This document shows positions 42,790-51,402 of a stretch of DNA of 64,000 nt, piece after piece (the stretch's first letter is position 1; the number at the start of each line of letters is the position of its first letter). The DNA is from CAVPHV01 sp963704825 (GTDB lineage Bacteria; Actinomycetota; Acidimicrobiia; Spongiisociales; UBA5794), in the NCBI GenBank assembly GCA_963704825.1, contig CAVPHV010000009.1, positions 1 through 64,000 of the forward strand, given 5' to 3'. The notes below the pieces were generated by a model. It searched no databases and was not told the origin of the DNA. It saw only the letters and a program-made list of their open reading frames with translations. The position numbers and the translations under genes were made by a program.

Positions 42790-43965
42790 TCAGCCCTCCC
42801 TCACGAACGTCAGCGCCAGCACGTTGTTGCCAAAGCCGCCGAAGTTGCAGGTGAACCCGACGCGAGCGTCGGCCACCTGGCGATCACCGGCCTCACCGCG
42901 CAGCTGATGCACGATCTCGTAGGCCTGGGCGATACCGGTGGCACCAACGGGGTGACCCCGTCCCTTGAGGCCGCCCGAGACGTTGATCGGCATCACCCCC
43001 CCAAGCTCGGTCTCGCCCTTCTCCAGGGCGAGGTGACCTTCACCCTTTGCGAAGAACCCAACCTCCTCGGACTCGGCAATCTCCAGAATCGTGAAGGCAT
43101 CGTGCAGCTCGGCCACGTCGACATCCTGAGGACCGACGCCGGCCATCTCGAATGATTGGGCTGCCGCCAGGCGGACCGCGGGCAGTTCCGTCGGGTCTTC
43201 CCGCTCGGCAACGGTGTGGCTGTCGGTGGCCTGGCCAACGCCGGCAAGGCGAACCGCCGGCCGGTCGAGCCTCTCCATCACATCGGGAGAGACCAGCATG
43301 ATGCAGGCACCGCCATCGGATACCGGACAACAGTCGAAGAAGCGCAGCGGCTCGGCGACGTACGGGTTGTTGGTGAACGCCTCCGGCGAGTCGAGCACGC
43401 CATCTATGGTGATCGGCTGCTGGAGGTGAGCGAACTCGTTGCGCATGGCGTTGTTCTGGTTCTTGACCCCGACCATCGCCAGGTGCCGCTCGGTCACCCC
43501 GTACTTGTCCATGTACAGCCGGGTGAACATCGCGGCGAGCGCCGGCAGCGTCACCCCGTAGATGTACTCGGCAATCGGGTGGGTCAGCGTCGCAACAAAG
43601 TCGGTGGCGTCGAGGGCGTTGACTTCACGCATCCGCTCGGCACCGGTCACGAGCACGACATCGTGCATGCCCGAGGCGACGGCGAGGAAGCCCTCCTTGA
43701 TCGCGGCCGCACCGGAGGCGGGCCCGTTCTCGATGGTTGCCGCCCCAGCCGGGGTCAGCGACAGGGTATCGACGACGGCCGAGGCCAGTGCGGTCTGATG
43801 GTTGAGGCGGGCGCCGCCCATGTTGGCGACGTACACCTGGTCGACGTCTGAAACCCCCGCGTCCTGCATGGCCATCATGGCGGGATAGGCCGCGATCTCG
43901 GCCAACGGATACTCGAGGCGGCCGAAACTCGTGATGCCGATGCCGGCGACGAAGACATCACGCAT
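42790..43965 (-). CDS. Thiolase-fold protein lacking the nucleophilic Cys
   Basis: A 391-aa SCP2/thiolase-like protein. The usual nucleophile segment (N-x-C-(S/A)-(T/S)-G) reads ENGPASGAAAIKEGF, so Pro82 stands at the Cys position. The other catalytic elements remain: ELHDAF (H-x-A-F), GLKGRGHPVGATG, and the late Cys in FTCNFGGFGNNVL. Without the nucleophile, normal Claisen cleavage is unlikely; a retro-aldolase-like or acyl-binding role, as in DUF35-paired Ltp2-type proteins, is the better guess. It overlaps the GNAT-like gene by 8 nt and abuts the DUF35 gene, all in the Mo-hydroxylase operon. Confidence 0.87.
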   Translation of the reverse strand: MRDVFVAGIGITSFGRLEYPLAEIAAYPAMMAMQDAGVSDVDQVYVANMGGARLNHQTALASAVVDTLSLTPAGAATIENGPASGAAAIKEGFLAVASGMHDVVLVTGAERMREVNALDATDFVATLTHPIAEYIYGVTLPALAAMFTRLYMDKYGVTERHLAMVGVKNQNNAMRNEFAHLQQPITIDGVLDSPEAFTNNPYVAEPLRFFDCCPVSDGGACIMLVSPDVMERLDRPAVRLAGVGQATDSHTVAEREDPTELPAVRLAAAQSFEMAGVGPQDVDVAELHDAFTILEIAESEEVGFFAKGEGHLALEKGETELGGVMPINVSGGLKGRGHPVGATGIAQAYEIVHQLRGEAGDRQVADARVGFTCNFGGFGNNVLALTFVREG

Positions 43966-44716
43966 GATCCACCCCCCGCTCTTGACGGCGCCGTTGTTGG
44001 ATCAGCGCCGTTCCGGTGGCGTCGTAGGCGGCACGAGTCGCCGCCAGGGCATCCATCGGCGGCGTCGGAGGATCGGACGGCGGCAAGATCGCCGCCTCCG
44101 CCTTCTCCAACAGTTCGGCAGGAACCGGGCGCCGGCCGACGACGAGCTTGGAGCGGGCTCGCTCGAACAGCTCCCGAGTCAACGCATACGAGCGCACCCC
44201 GCCCAGCTCGTGGGGAGTGTCAAAACGCTCGGCAAGTTGGTACTCGATCATCCAGCGACGGAAGCCGATCGGTGACTCGGCGACGACCAGTACCTCATCG
44301 TGGCCGAGGATGTCGATGTGGTACTCCATCTTGGCGGCAAAGGCGTGCGCCCCGACCCGAAGCCCGCGCCGCAACGCCAGGGTGTGCAGGGACATGCCCA
44401 GCGTCGGGGTGACCTGGCGGCCGTTGACGATGGCCGCCAACTCGCCGTCGATCTGCGCTACGAGCACGTACTCGTCCTGCACCCGGTAGCGGTACCAGCC
44501 GAGGAGCTCCGCATAGACCCGAGACGCCACACAGTCGTAGTAGTCGCGCTCGACGCGCATCAGCGGCTCGACATACTCGAGCAGCGTCGGAATCTCATCG
44601 CGGGTCGCCTGACGGATCACCATCGTCTCCCCACTCGCCAACATCATGTACTTGGCGGGGTATGGAACCATCGGCGAATCAACCGGTCGCAGGGTCTTTT
44701 CGAGGTCGACGGACAT
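43958..44716 (-). CDS. GNAT-fold-like hypothetical protein
   Basis: A 252-aa protein. Residues about 30-160 resemble a GNAT acetyltransferase fold: MVIRQATRDEIPTLLEYVEP, YVLVAQIDGELAAIVNGRQV, THLGMSLHTLALRR-type strand-helix, and EVLVVAESPIGFRRWMIEY. The canonical acetyl-CoA loop R/Q-x-x-G-x-G/A is not clear, so acetyltransferase activity is uncertain. The C-terminus (about 205-252) is helical and charged, ending RRRQERGVDHA. It lies 13 nt after the Mo-hydroxylase large subunit and overlaps the thiolase-like gene, so it belongs to the operon. Confidence 0.65.
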   Translation of the reverse strand: MSVDLEKTLRPVDSPMVPYPAKYMMLASGETMVIRQATRDEIPTLLEYVEPLMRVERDYYDCVASRVYAELLGWYRYRVQDEYVLVAQIDGELAAIVNGRQVTPTLGMSLHTLALRRGLRVGAHAFAAKMEYHIDILGHDEVLVVAESPIGFRRWMIEYQLAERFDTPHELGGVRSYALTRELFERARSKLVVGRRPVPAELLEKAEAAILPPSDPPTPPMDALAATRAAYDATGTALIQQRRRQERGVDHA

Positions 44717-44729
44717 GAAAAAGCGCCTC

Positions 44730-47072
44730 CTAGGTACTGGACTGGATGGTCGCCAGCACCACCTTCTCGGCGGTGATGGGCATCGACGTGATGCGGAGGC
44801 CGAGGGCTGCCTCCACGGCGTTGGCGACCATCGGGGCCGCCGGGATCATTGTGTGCTCCCCCACACCGCGAGCCCCAAACGGGCCATCCGGCTGGGCCAC
44901 CTCGACGATGATCGGAATCACCTCGTCGGGGGTGTCGAGCGAAGTTGGGATCTTGTAGTCGGTGAAATTCGGGTTGAGCAGTCGCCCGTGATCGTCGAAG
45001 CGCATGTCTTCGTAGAGCACAGTGGCCAGCCCCTGAAGCATCCCACCGGTGATCTGACCCTCGATCAGGGCCGGGTTGATCGCCCGACCGACGTCGACCG
45101 CCAACGCCACCTTCTGCACGTGCATCCTGCCGGTCTCGATATCGATCTCGAGCACGATGCCTGCGGCGCCGGTGGTGTAGTGGACGTTGGGATGCCCGCC
45201 CTGACTGGTCTCCGGGTCGCTCAACGCCGAGGTGAACTCGGGCATGAACTTCCCCGAACCCACGATGGGGCCGCCCCGATAGGTGCCGTCCTCCATCGGA
45301 ATGCCGTCGATGACGAACTCGGCCAACGGCAGCTCGAAGTCAGGGTCCGTCTCGCACTTGACCGCCTCGTTCTCGAGATAGAGCGTGCCCTCCTCGTAGC
45401 CGCGGGCGGCGTGGACCGTGTCGAAGATCTTCTCGCGAGCCTCGACCGCGGCGGCGTGAACCGCGTTGCCACAACTCCACGTGACATGCGACGCCACCGT
45501 TTGCCACTCGTAGGGGTTGCGGTCGGTATCGGGGGTCTCGACCCTGATCTTGTGGGGCGGCACCGCCAGCACCTCGGCGGCGACCTGAGCCATCACGGTG
45601 AGGTAACCCTGGCCGAGCTCCATCCCCGAGACCGTGATGTTGATGCTCCCGTCCTCGTTGAACTTGAGAAACGATGCCGACGAGGCGTTGGGCGGCATCG
45701 CCGGCGCCTTCCAGAACAGGGCAAATCCCTTCCCGATTCGCTTGGTCGGATCGGGTGAGGTCTCGGTGACACCCCAGTCGATCGCTGCCGCGGTCCGGTC
45801 GATCGCCTCTTGGAGTCCTGAGGCATTCATCGTCGCGCCGTAGGGGAGCGTGTCGCCCCCAGTGATGGCGTTGCGCTTGCGGAACTCGACCGGGTCCATC
45901 CCGATGGCATGGGCCAGCCGGGTGATGTGGGACTCGAGACCAAAGTGGAACTCGGAGTATCCAAAGCCGCGATACGGCCCGCCGGGCGGAAGGTTGGTGT
46001 AGATGCACAGCGAGTCGATCGTCACGTTGTCGATCCGGTAGGGACCGGTCGCCGAAAGGCCCGCGGCGTTGACGACGTTGGCGCCGTACTCGACGTAGGC
46101 GCCGGCGTCCCAGTGCAACGTGTGCTCGAGAGCGGTGATGGTGCCGTCGTGCTTCGCTCCGATCTTGAGCCGGGCCCGCACCCCCTGACGCTGATATGTG
46201 TTGTAGAACTCCTGTTCGCGGGTCCAGCGCAACTTCACCGGATGCCCCTGGACGGCGGTGGCGAGCGCCGCGCCGAGGATCTCCATCGTGACGCCGGCCT
46301 TGCCGCCAAACCCGCCGCCGACATACGGCGTGATCACCCGGATGTCCTGGTGGGTGAGCCCGAGCGGCGCCAGCGTCTCGGCGAACACGTTGCGTTGGGT
46401 ATAGGGCGACTGCGACGACGTCCACATGGTCAGCCGGCCGGCGAGGTCGTACTTGCCGACAACCACGTGGGGTTCGATGGCGCAGTGGGCGTAGCGGGGC
46501 ACCTCGTAGGTGTCCTCGAGCACGACATCGGCCGCGGCAAAGCCGGCTTCGACATCGCCGCGGCGGGTCTTGCGCCAGTGGGCGATGTTGGTGTGCTCAT
46601 GCGGGAAGAACCACGGCACCCGGGGGTAGTCGGCAAGATCGGGGTGGAGCAGTTCGGCGTCCGCGGCGATGGCGGTATCCGGATCGAGGATGGCCGGCAG
46701 CTCCTCGTAGGTGACCTCGACCAGTTTGGCGGCGCGCTTGGCGATCTGCGGGGTGCGGGCGACGACGGCCGCCACCTGCTCTCCGACGAAGCGGACCCGA
46801 TCCTGGGCGAACACGTAGCGGTCCTTCATGTAGACGCCAAAGGTGAACGGGAAGTCGGCACCGGTCACCACCTTGACGACGCCTGTGAGCGCCTCGGCCG
46901 GTGCGGTGTTGATCCCCAGGATGCGGGCGTGCGGGTGGGGGCTCTCGACGATCTCGGCGTGGAGAAGATCGGGCCCGAAGTCGAAGTCATCGACGAATTG
47001 GGCCGCGCCGCTGACCTTGTCGACGCCGTCGATGCGCGGGGCTCGGGTGCCGACGTAGGTGAGATCGCTCAT
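44730..47072 (-). CDS. Molybdenum hydroxylase (xanthine dehydrogenase family), large Mo-cofactor subunit
   Basis: A 780-aa molybdopterin-binding subunit. N-terminal a/b-hammerhead domain (YVGTRAPRIDGVDKVSGAAQ), then Moco-binding motifs: ITPYVGGGFGGKAGVTMEIL, the PYRGFGYSEFHFGLESHI element, SGMELGQGYLTVMAQVAAEV, and the catalytic Glu739 in FGARGVGEHTMIPAAP. It lacks the CO-dehydrogenase loop V-A-Y-x-C-S-F-R, so it is a hydroxylase of the xanthine/aldehyde/4-hydroxybenzoyl-CoA type. It would add water-derived oxygen to a carbon of an N-heterocycle or aldehyde. MSDLTYVG is preferred after GGGGGAG. It follows the 2Fe-2S gene with an 86-nt overlap. Its operon partners point to a pyrimidine-like substrate. 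Confidence 0.92.
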   Translation of the reverse strand: MSDLTYVGTRAPRIDGVDKVSGAAQFVDDFDFGPDLLHAEIVESPHPHARILGINTAPAEALTGVVKVVTGADFPFTFGVYMKDRYVFAQDRVRFVGEQVAAVVARTPQIAKRAAKLVEVTYEELPAILDPDTAIAADAELLHPDLADYPRVPWFFPHEHTNIAHWRKTRRGDVEAGFAAADVVLEDTYEVPRYAHCAIEPHVVVGKYDLAGRLTMWTSSQSPYTQRNVFAETLAPLGLTHQDIRVITPYVGGGFGGKAGVTMEILGAALATAVQGHPVKLRWTREQEFYNTYQRQGVRARLKIGAKHDGTITALEHTLHWDAGAYVEYGANVVNAAGLSATGPYRIDNVTIDSLCIYTNLPPGGPYRGFGYSEFHFGLESHITRLAHAIGMDPVEFRKRNAITGGDTLPYGATMNASGLQEAIDRTAAAIDWGVTETSPDPTKRIGKGFALFWKAPAMPPNASSASFLKFNEDGSINITVSGMELGQGYLTVMAQVAAEVLAVPPHKIRVETPDTDRNPYEWQTVASHVTWSCGNAVHAAAVEAREKIFDTVHAARGYEEGTLYLENEAVKCETDPDFELPLAEFVIDGIPMEDGTYRGGPIVGSGKFMPEFTSALSDPETSQGGHPNVHYTTGAAGIVLEIDIETGRMHVQKVALAVDVGRAINPALIEGQITGGMLQGLATVLYEDMRFDDHGRLLNPNFTDYKIPTSLDTPDEVIPIIVEVAQPDGPFGARGVGEHTMIPAAPMVANAVEAALGLRITSMPITAEKVVLATIQSST

Positions 47073-47541
47073 GATGCGCTCCCCCTCTCTCGGCAAGGGC
47101 CATCACGGCGTCGACGATCGGGTCGTAGCCCGTGCACCGGCACAGGTTCCCCGAGATCGCTTCGCGCACCCGATCGCGGGTGGGTTCCGGATCGTGCTCG
47201 AGCAATTCGGCGGCAACGAGCACGATCCCAGGTGCGCAGAAGCCGCACTGAAATGAGCTGGCGGCGATGAACTCTTGTTGGAGGGCGCTCAACCCATCCC
47301 GGCTGAGACCTTCAACGGTGGTGATGTGGTGGCCGTCGACTTCGATTGCGAGGATGAGGCAGCTGCGGACATTGGCGCCGTCGAGCAGAACCGTGCAACT
47401 CCCGCAGTCGCCCCGCTCGCAGCCCACCTTCGGGCTCTTCACCCCGATTTGGGTCCGCAGCGTGTCGAGCAGCACGTCGTTGGGCGAGACGTCGACGGGA
47501 AGGGCTTCTCCGTTGACTGTCAGCGTGATCTCGTGCTTCAT
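46987..47541 (-). CDS. Molybdenum hydroxylase, 2Fe-2S subunit
   Basis: A 184-aa frame with all eight cluster Cys: plant-type cluster C41, C46, C49, C61 (VGCERGDCGSCTVLLDG) and the helical C99-x2-C102 / C134-x-C136 cluster (FQCGFCAPGIV, NLCRCTGYDP). Normal subunits are about 155-165 aa; here the frame runs on into the start of the large-subunit gene, adding a basic tail after AERGGA that is just an out-of-frame reading of that gene. The 86-nt overlap is unusual and may reflect a lost stop codon or a sequencing indel near 47090. Function of the core is secure: electron transfer from Mo to FAD. Confidence 0.92.
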   Translation of the reverse strand: MKHEITLTVNGEALPVDVSPNDVLLDTLRTQIGVKSPKVGCERGDCGSCTVLLDGANVRSCLILAIEVDGHHITTVEGLSRDGLSALQQEFIAASSFQCGFCAPGIVLVAAELLEHDPEPTRDRVREAISGNLCRCTGYDPIVDAVMALAERGGAHHERSHLRRHPSPAHRRRRQGQRRGPIRR

Positions 47542-47550
47542 CGCGTTCTC

Positions 47551-48441
47551 CTACACCAGGCGAGCCGGGTATGGCGGGCCGGCACCTGCCACGCGGGACG
47601 CCGCCGCCCGTAACCCGCGCTCGAGCATCACCCGGCACATGTGCTCTCGATACTCCTTGGTTGCCCGCAGGTCGGTGATGGGCGAGATCTCCTCAGCGAC
47701 GAGGTGTTGCGCTACGGCGATCTTGTCGGCATCGAGGGGGTGTCCATCAAGGATCTGCTCGACGGACGAGGCCCTGCGCGGCGTTGGGCCCACGGCGCCG
47801 AAGGCGACCCGATAGCGATGGGCTGCCGTCATCACCACGGCCAGGTTGGCCTGGGCGAGATCCTCCCCCTCGTATCGTGAGAGCTTGAGAAAGGCAGCGC
47901 CGTAGGGTTCGGCTGGAGGGTGGATGGTCAGGCCGGTCACGATCTCAGCTGCATGCAGCGCAGTAGCCCGCGGCCCCCGGAACCAATCGGCAATGGAAAC
48001 ATCTCGCGCCCCCTGCGGGCCGACGATATGGACGTCCGCGTCGTGGGCCAGCAGCACCGGCCCGGCGTCACAGCTCGGGACGGCCGAGCAGATGTTGCCG
48101 ATCAATGTCGCCCGGTTGCGAATCCCGGCCGATGCGACGAGATGACCCATCTCGACCAGGATCGGGTACCTCTCTGCAACATGGGGCGAGGCCAGCAGGT
48201 CGCTGAAGGTGACCAATGCGCCGAGGTGCAGCGAGCCGCCGAGATCGGTGATCAGGTGCAGATCTGGGATGGCCTTGATGTCGATCAGGGCCGTCGGAGC
48301 GATCGCTTCGTCCCGCAGCCAAGCGACCACGTCGGTGCCTCCGGCGAGCACTTGGGCGCCGGGACCGTGGTCGGCCAGGGCGGCGACGGCAGCTTCGAGC
48401 GTCGCCGGCTTCGTGTAGACGAACTCCTGGGAGATCGTGAT
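47551..48441 (-). CDS. Molybdenum hydroxylase, FAD-binding medium subunit (possible ATC start)
   Basis: A CoxM/XdhB-type subunit of about 296 aa. FAD motifs VLAGGTDVVAWLRD (T/G-x-x-D), LHLGALVTFSDLL, SAGIRNRATLIGNICSAVP (x-I-R-N-x-x-T-x-G-G/N) and SRYEGEDLAQANLAVV. The conserved N-terminus ISQEFVYTKPATLEAAVAAL lies upstream of the first usable GTG (48351). Between an in-frame TGA (48454-48456) and this conserved text there is no ATG, GTG or TTG. A strong AGGAGG is followed 7 nt later by ATC-ACG-ATC, so ATC at 48441 is the best start by position. Otherwise a mutation or sequencing error changed an ATG. It follows the AllG-type gene after about 120 nt. Confidence 0.85.
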   Translation of the reverse strand: MTISQEFVYTKPATLEAAVAALADHGPGAQVLAGGTDVVAWLRDEAIAPTALIDIKAIPDLHLITDLGGSLHLGALVTFSDLLASPHVAERYPILVEMGHLVASAGIRNRATLIGNICSAVPSCDAGPVLLAHDADVHIVGPQGARDVSIADWFRGPRATALHAAEIVTGLTIHPPAEPYGAAFLKLSRYEGEDLAQANLAVVMTAAHRYRVAFGAVGPTPRRASSVEQILDGHPLDADKIAVAQHLVAEEISPITDLRATKEYREHMCRVMLERGLRAAASRVAGAGPPYPARLV

Positions 48442-48562
48442 CTGAAAGCCTCCTCACTCGGTGAGAATCTTCAAGCCATCAACCTACGGTTGCCCCTCAC
48501 CCCGCGCCAGGGGCTAATGGCATGGCGCGTTTGCCGTTCGTGCGTCTCCTGTTCTTGCGTGG

Positions 48563-49996
48563 TCAGGGCGCGATTTCTGGTACCTCAGCCACGCCGGAAC
48601 GAGGGTTCTGCTCTGCCAGGGCGCGTACCGCCGCGGCAAAACACTCGAGCGGGGCCTCGACCAGGCCGGCACCGACCATGCCGACGCCGGGTTCCTTCCC
48701 GGCGATCCCGGTGTTGATCTGGGGCGCGATCCCGGTGCGCGCCACCAAGGCGGCATCGATCCCGACCGGGGTTCCCCGCGACTCGAGGAAGGGGATCCGA
48801 TATGCCGGGTGCTCTCCGAGGGTGATCTCGTACATCTGGAGGGTGCGCTGCACCGCGCCGGCCGCGGTCCCGCCGACGAACCCCACGATCGCCGGGGACG
48901 CAGCCATGGCGAATCCGCCGAGACCGACCGTCTCCGTTATCGCTGAGTCCCCGATGTCCGGGTTGGCATCTGCGGCGGTGTACGAGCCGAGGAACAAGCC
49001 ATCGACCACCGGCGCCGGTGCCGTGAACCACCGGTCGCCGGTTCCAGACAGCCGGATCCCAAACTCGGTGCCGTTGCGAGCCATGACGGTGACCAGGCTC
49101 GACCCGGGCACATCGGCCGCGGCGTCAACCGCCAGTTTCCCGCCAGCCATCACCAGGTTGAGCATGAAGTGGTCGTTGCCGTCGATGAAGCGATATACCC
49201 CGACCCGATCGGCCACCGGCGTAGGACCGTCGACGAGTTCGGCCCCGATGCTGCGCAGCAGCAGCGACGTTGCCGCTCGGTTGCGGTTGTGTCCGTCGTC
49301 ACCCATCTGTAGCGCCTGAGCGATCAGCGACTGCAGGTCGATTGGACCGTGCTGGCGCAGTGCGGTCCGCAGCGTCGGCGCCAGGACGGCATCCATCCAG
49401 CGGAGGCGCTCGATGACCTCATCACCGAAGGCGCCGTAGCGCAGCACCTTGCCGAGTCCCTCATTGAGCGTGGCATAGGCAACACCATCGCCGGCGGCGT
49501 CGGTGATGACGGCCACGGGCATCGTTGGGCTGATGACCCCGGCCATCGGTCCGACGGCCCGGTGGTGGTGGCACGGTTCGAGCGCCAACTGGGACCCGCT
49601 CGCGATTGCCTCCTCGATCGAACCGGCCAGCCCCTCGTACCGCATCGCCCCTATCAGGGCACCGCGCAGTGGACCGCTGCAGTCATCCCAGGTGATCGGC
49701 GGACCGGCATGGAGGAACGTGCCGGTCTCCAAGACGGGAATCACCTCGTGGGCGGGGACGATGTCGACGAGTTGGGGGCGCACCGCCAGCAATCGCTCCA
49801 ACGCCGTCGTGTTGGCGCGGCCGGTGCCGGGATCTGCGGCCAGCATGGCGAGTGCCTCGGCGGTTCCCGGCAGCGGAGGCCGCCAATCGGTTCGCTCCAC
49901 CGTGGCGCCCTGACTTTCGACGGCGTCGGCGAACAGCGCGGCACCGACGGTGACGACGACCGGTTCCTGGTCGAGCAGGCCGGCGAGCGGGTTCAT
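48563..49996 (-). CDS. allG: DUF1116 protein, AllG-type subunit of oxamate carbamoyltransferase-like complex
   Basis: A 477-aa DUF1116 (YlbE/AllG) protein. Typical segments: ATVERTDWRPPLPGTAEALA, FLHAGPPITWDDCSGPLRGA, LEPCHHHRAVGPMAGVISPT, QMGDDGHNRNRAATSLLLRS, GNDHFMLNLVMAGGKLAVDA, VTVMARNGTEFGIRLSGTGD and PAQINTGIAGKEPGVG-like end (IAPQINTGIAGKEPGVGMVG). In the allantoin pathway AllG acts with FdrA (AllF) and AllH to cleave oxalurate with phosphate to oxamate and carbamoyl phosphate. The start overlaps the FdrA stop by 4 nt. All three subunits are here, so the complex is complete; its substrate in this operon is inferred to be a ureido acid. Confidence 0.9.
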   Translation of the reverse strand: MNPLAGLLDQEPVVVTVGAALFADAVESQGATVERTDWRPPLPGTAEALAMLAADPGTGRANTTALERLLAVRPQLVDIVPAHEVIPVLETGTFLHAGPPITWDDCSGPLRGALIGAMRYEGLAGSIEEAIASGSQLALEPCHHHRAVGPMAGVISPTMPVAVITDAAGDGVAYATLNEGLGKVLRYGAFGDEVIERLRWMDAVLAPTLRTALRQHGPIDLQSLIAQALQMGDDGHNRNRAATSLLLRSIGAELVDGPTPVADRVGVYRFIDGNDHFMLNLVMAGGKLAVDAAADVPGSSLVTVMARNGTEFGIRLSGTGDRWFTAPAPVVDGLFLGSYTAADANPDIGDSAITETVGLGGFAMAASPAIVGFVGGTAAGAVQRTLQMYEITLGEHPAYRIPFLESRGTPVGIDAALVARTGIAPQINTGIAGKEPGVGMVGAGLVEAPLECFAAAVRALAEQNPRSGVAEVPEIAP

Positions 49997-51402
49997 TGCG
50001 ACGCCTCCCTGGAGAGACCAACTGCGTGCCGCGCCGCCGCCGCGTTGGACAGCCACACCGATGCGCCGGCGCCGTGCAGCACCGTGGCCTGGCGGGCCCG
50101 ATCCTGCGGGTCGCCGGCGGTTCCGCACAGCGATACAACCGTGGGGATGCCGCGAGCAACGGCTGCGGCGATGAGCGGTTGCAGTTCGGTGGCCGGATCG
50201 GGGTGGGCGCCAAACCCGAGCACGACGTCGATCAGCAACACGCCGGTCGCCGGGTCATCGATGGCGGCTGCGATGTGTTCCATACGCAGCCTTTGGTCGA
50301 TCATGGGATGCGGACGTCCCGAAGTGAACTCGTCGGCGCCCAGATCCAGGAATCGCCCGGCAACCCCGGATGCCGCGGCGATCGATTCGGCTTCGGTGCA
50401 CAGGGTGCCACCGGAGAACAGCCCGACGATGGCCGGGTGTCGCGCCACAGGCTCGTGAGGTGAACGCCAGGAGGTTGCCGGTTCCGCGGAGCCGCCGAGA
50501 ACGGTGATGACTTCGACGGCGGCATCCTCCAGGGTGGCATCGTTTTCTCCCAGGATGGCAACCACCGCTGGTTTGGAGCACGCGACTGCGGCCGCGCCCA
50601 CCTGGCCGGCAACGGCAGGGTCCGGGGGTTTCGACACCACGACGATGACCTCAACCCCGGGATCGGCATCCAGCGCATCAAGCGCCTGAAGGGTTGAGAT
50701 TCCGCCAACGGGCTCCGACAAGTCGCGGCTGCCGGTTCCCAAGGCATGGCGGACACCGATGCCGGCGTCGTCCAGCAGGCAGCAAAGCTGCTGAATCCCG
50801 GTACCCGATGCCCCCACAACGCCGACGGGGCCGGGGCGCACCACGTTGGCGAAACCGAGTCCGACTCCCGAGACGATGGCGGTGCCGCAGTCCGGCCCCA
50901 TTACCAGCAGACCCAGGTCACGAGCTTCGCGTTTGAGCGTGACCTCCTGCTCGAGGGCGACGTTGTTGCTGAATACCATGACATGCAGGCCGCGCCGCAG
51001 CGCGGCTGCGGCTTCGACAAAGGCGTTGGCGCCCGGCACCGATACCAGAGCAATGGTGGCGTCGATCGCAGCCGTCTCGACACGACGTGACGCTTCGGCC
51101 GACGGCGCGGTGCCTGCGCCGGGCCTACTCGAAGCGGCCAACCCGGTTTCGGCCACACCGCGGGCGGCCAACAGCGCGGCGTCGTCGGTGGCCGCAATCG
51201 CGATCAGGAGATCGTTCGGTCCGCACGGACCCAACTCGTTGGTGACGAACCCCATGCCGGAGAGCAGTCCCAGATTCAGTTCGGTGGCCATGGCTACCAG
51301 TGACTCGACAACGCCGGGAACGGCGAGCACGTCCCGGCTGACCTGCATGAGCCGCACCGAGTCGTAGTAGCGGCCGCGATGCACCTCGACCGTGCGAGTC
51401 AC
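49993..51402 (-). CDS. fdrA: FdrA-type subunit (AllF) of oxamate carbamoyltransferase-like complex
   Basis: A 469-aa FdrA-family protein with succinyl-CoA-synthetase-like domains. N-terminal VEVHRGRYYDSVRLMQVSRD; the CoA-ligase-like phosphate/nucleotide segment GLLVMGPDCGTAIVSGVGLG and RPGPVGVVGASGTGIQQLCC; a second domain with PAIVGLFSGGTLCTEAESIA, HPMIDQRLRMEHIAAA and the end GTAGDPQDRARQATVLHGAG. Start is GTG overlapping the AllH-type stop by 4 nt. Together with AllG and AllH it would catalyse phosphorolysis of an N-carbamoyl amide to carbamoyl phosphate. No carbamate kinase gene is in the window. Confidence 0.92.
   Translation of the reverse strand: MTRTVEVHRGRYYDSVRLMQVSRDVLAVPGVVESLVAMATELNLGLLSGMGFVTNELGPCGPNDLLIAIAATDDAALLAARGVAETGLAASSRPGAGTAPSAEASRRVETAAIDATIALVSVPGANAFVEAAAALRRGLHVMVFSNNVALEQEVTLKREARDLGLLVMGPDCGTAIVSGVGLGFANVVRPGPVGVVGASGTGIQQLCCLLDDAGIGVRHALGTGSRDLSEPVGGISTLQALDALDADPGVEVIVVVSKPPDPAVAGQVGAAAVACSKPAVVAILGENDATLEDAAVEVITVLGGSAEPATSWRSPHEPVARHPAIVGLFSGGTLCTEAESIAAASGVAGRFLDLGADEFTSGRPHPMIDQRLRMEHIAAAIDDPATGVLLIDVVLGFGAHPDPATELQPLIAAAVARGIPTVVSLCGTAGDPQDRARQATVLHGAGASVWLSNAAAARHAVGLSREASQ

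Noticed and set aside
44730..47072. Calling the large subunit an aerobic CO dehydrogenase (CoxL)
   Set aside because: The active-site loop V-A-Y-x-C-S-F-R of true CoxL is absent.
45909..47270. 453-aa plus-strand frame opposite the Mo-hydroxylase large subunit
   Set aside because: Antisense shadow; Mo-cofactor motifs are on the minus strand.
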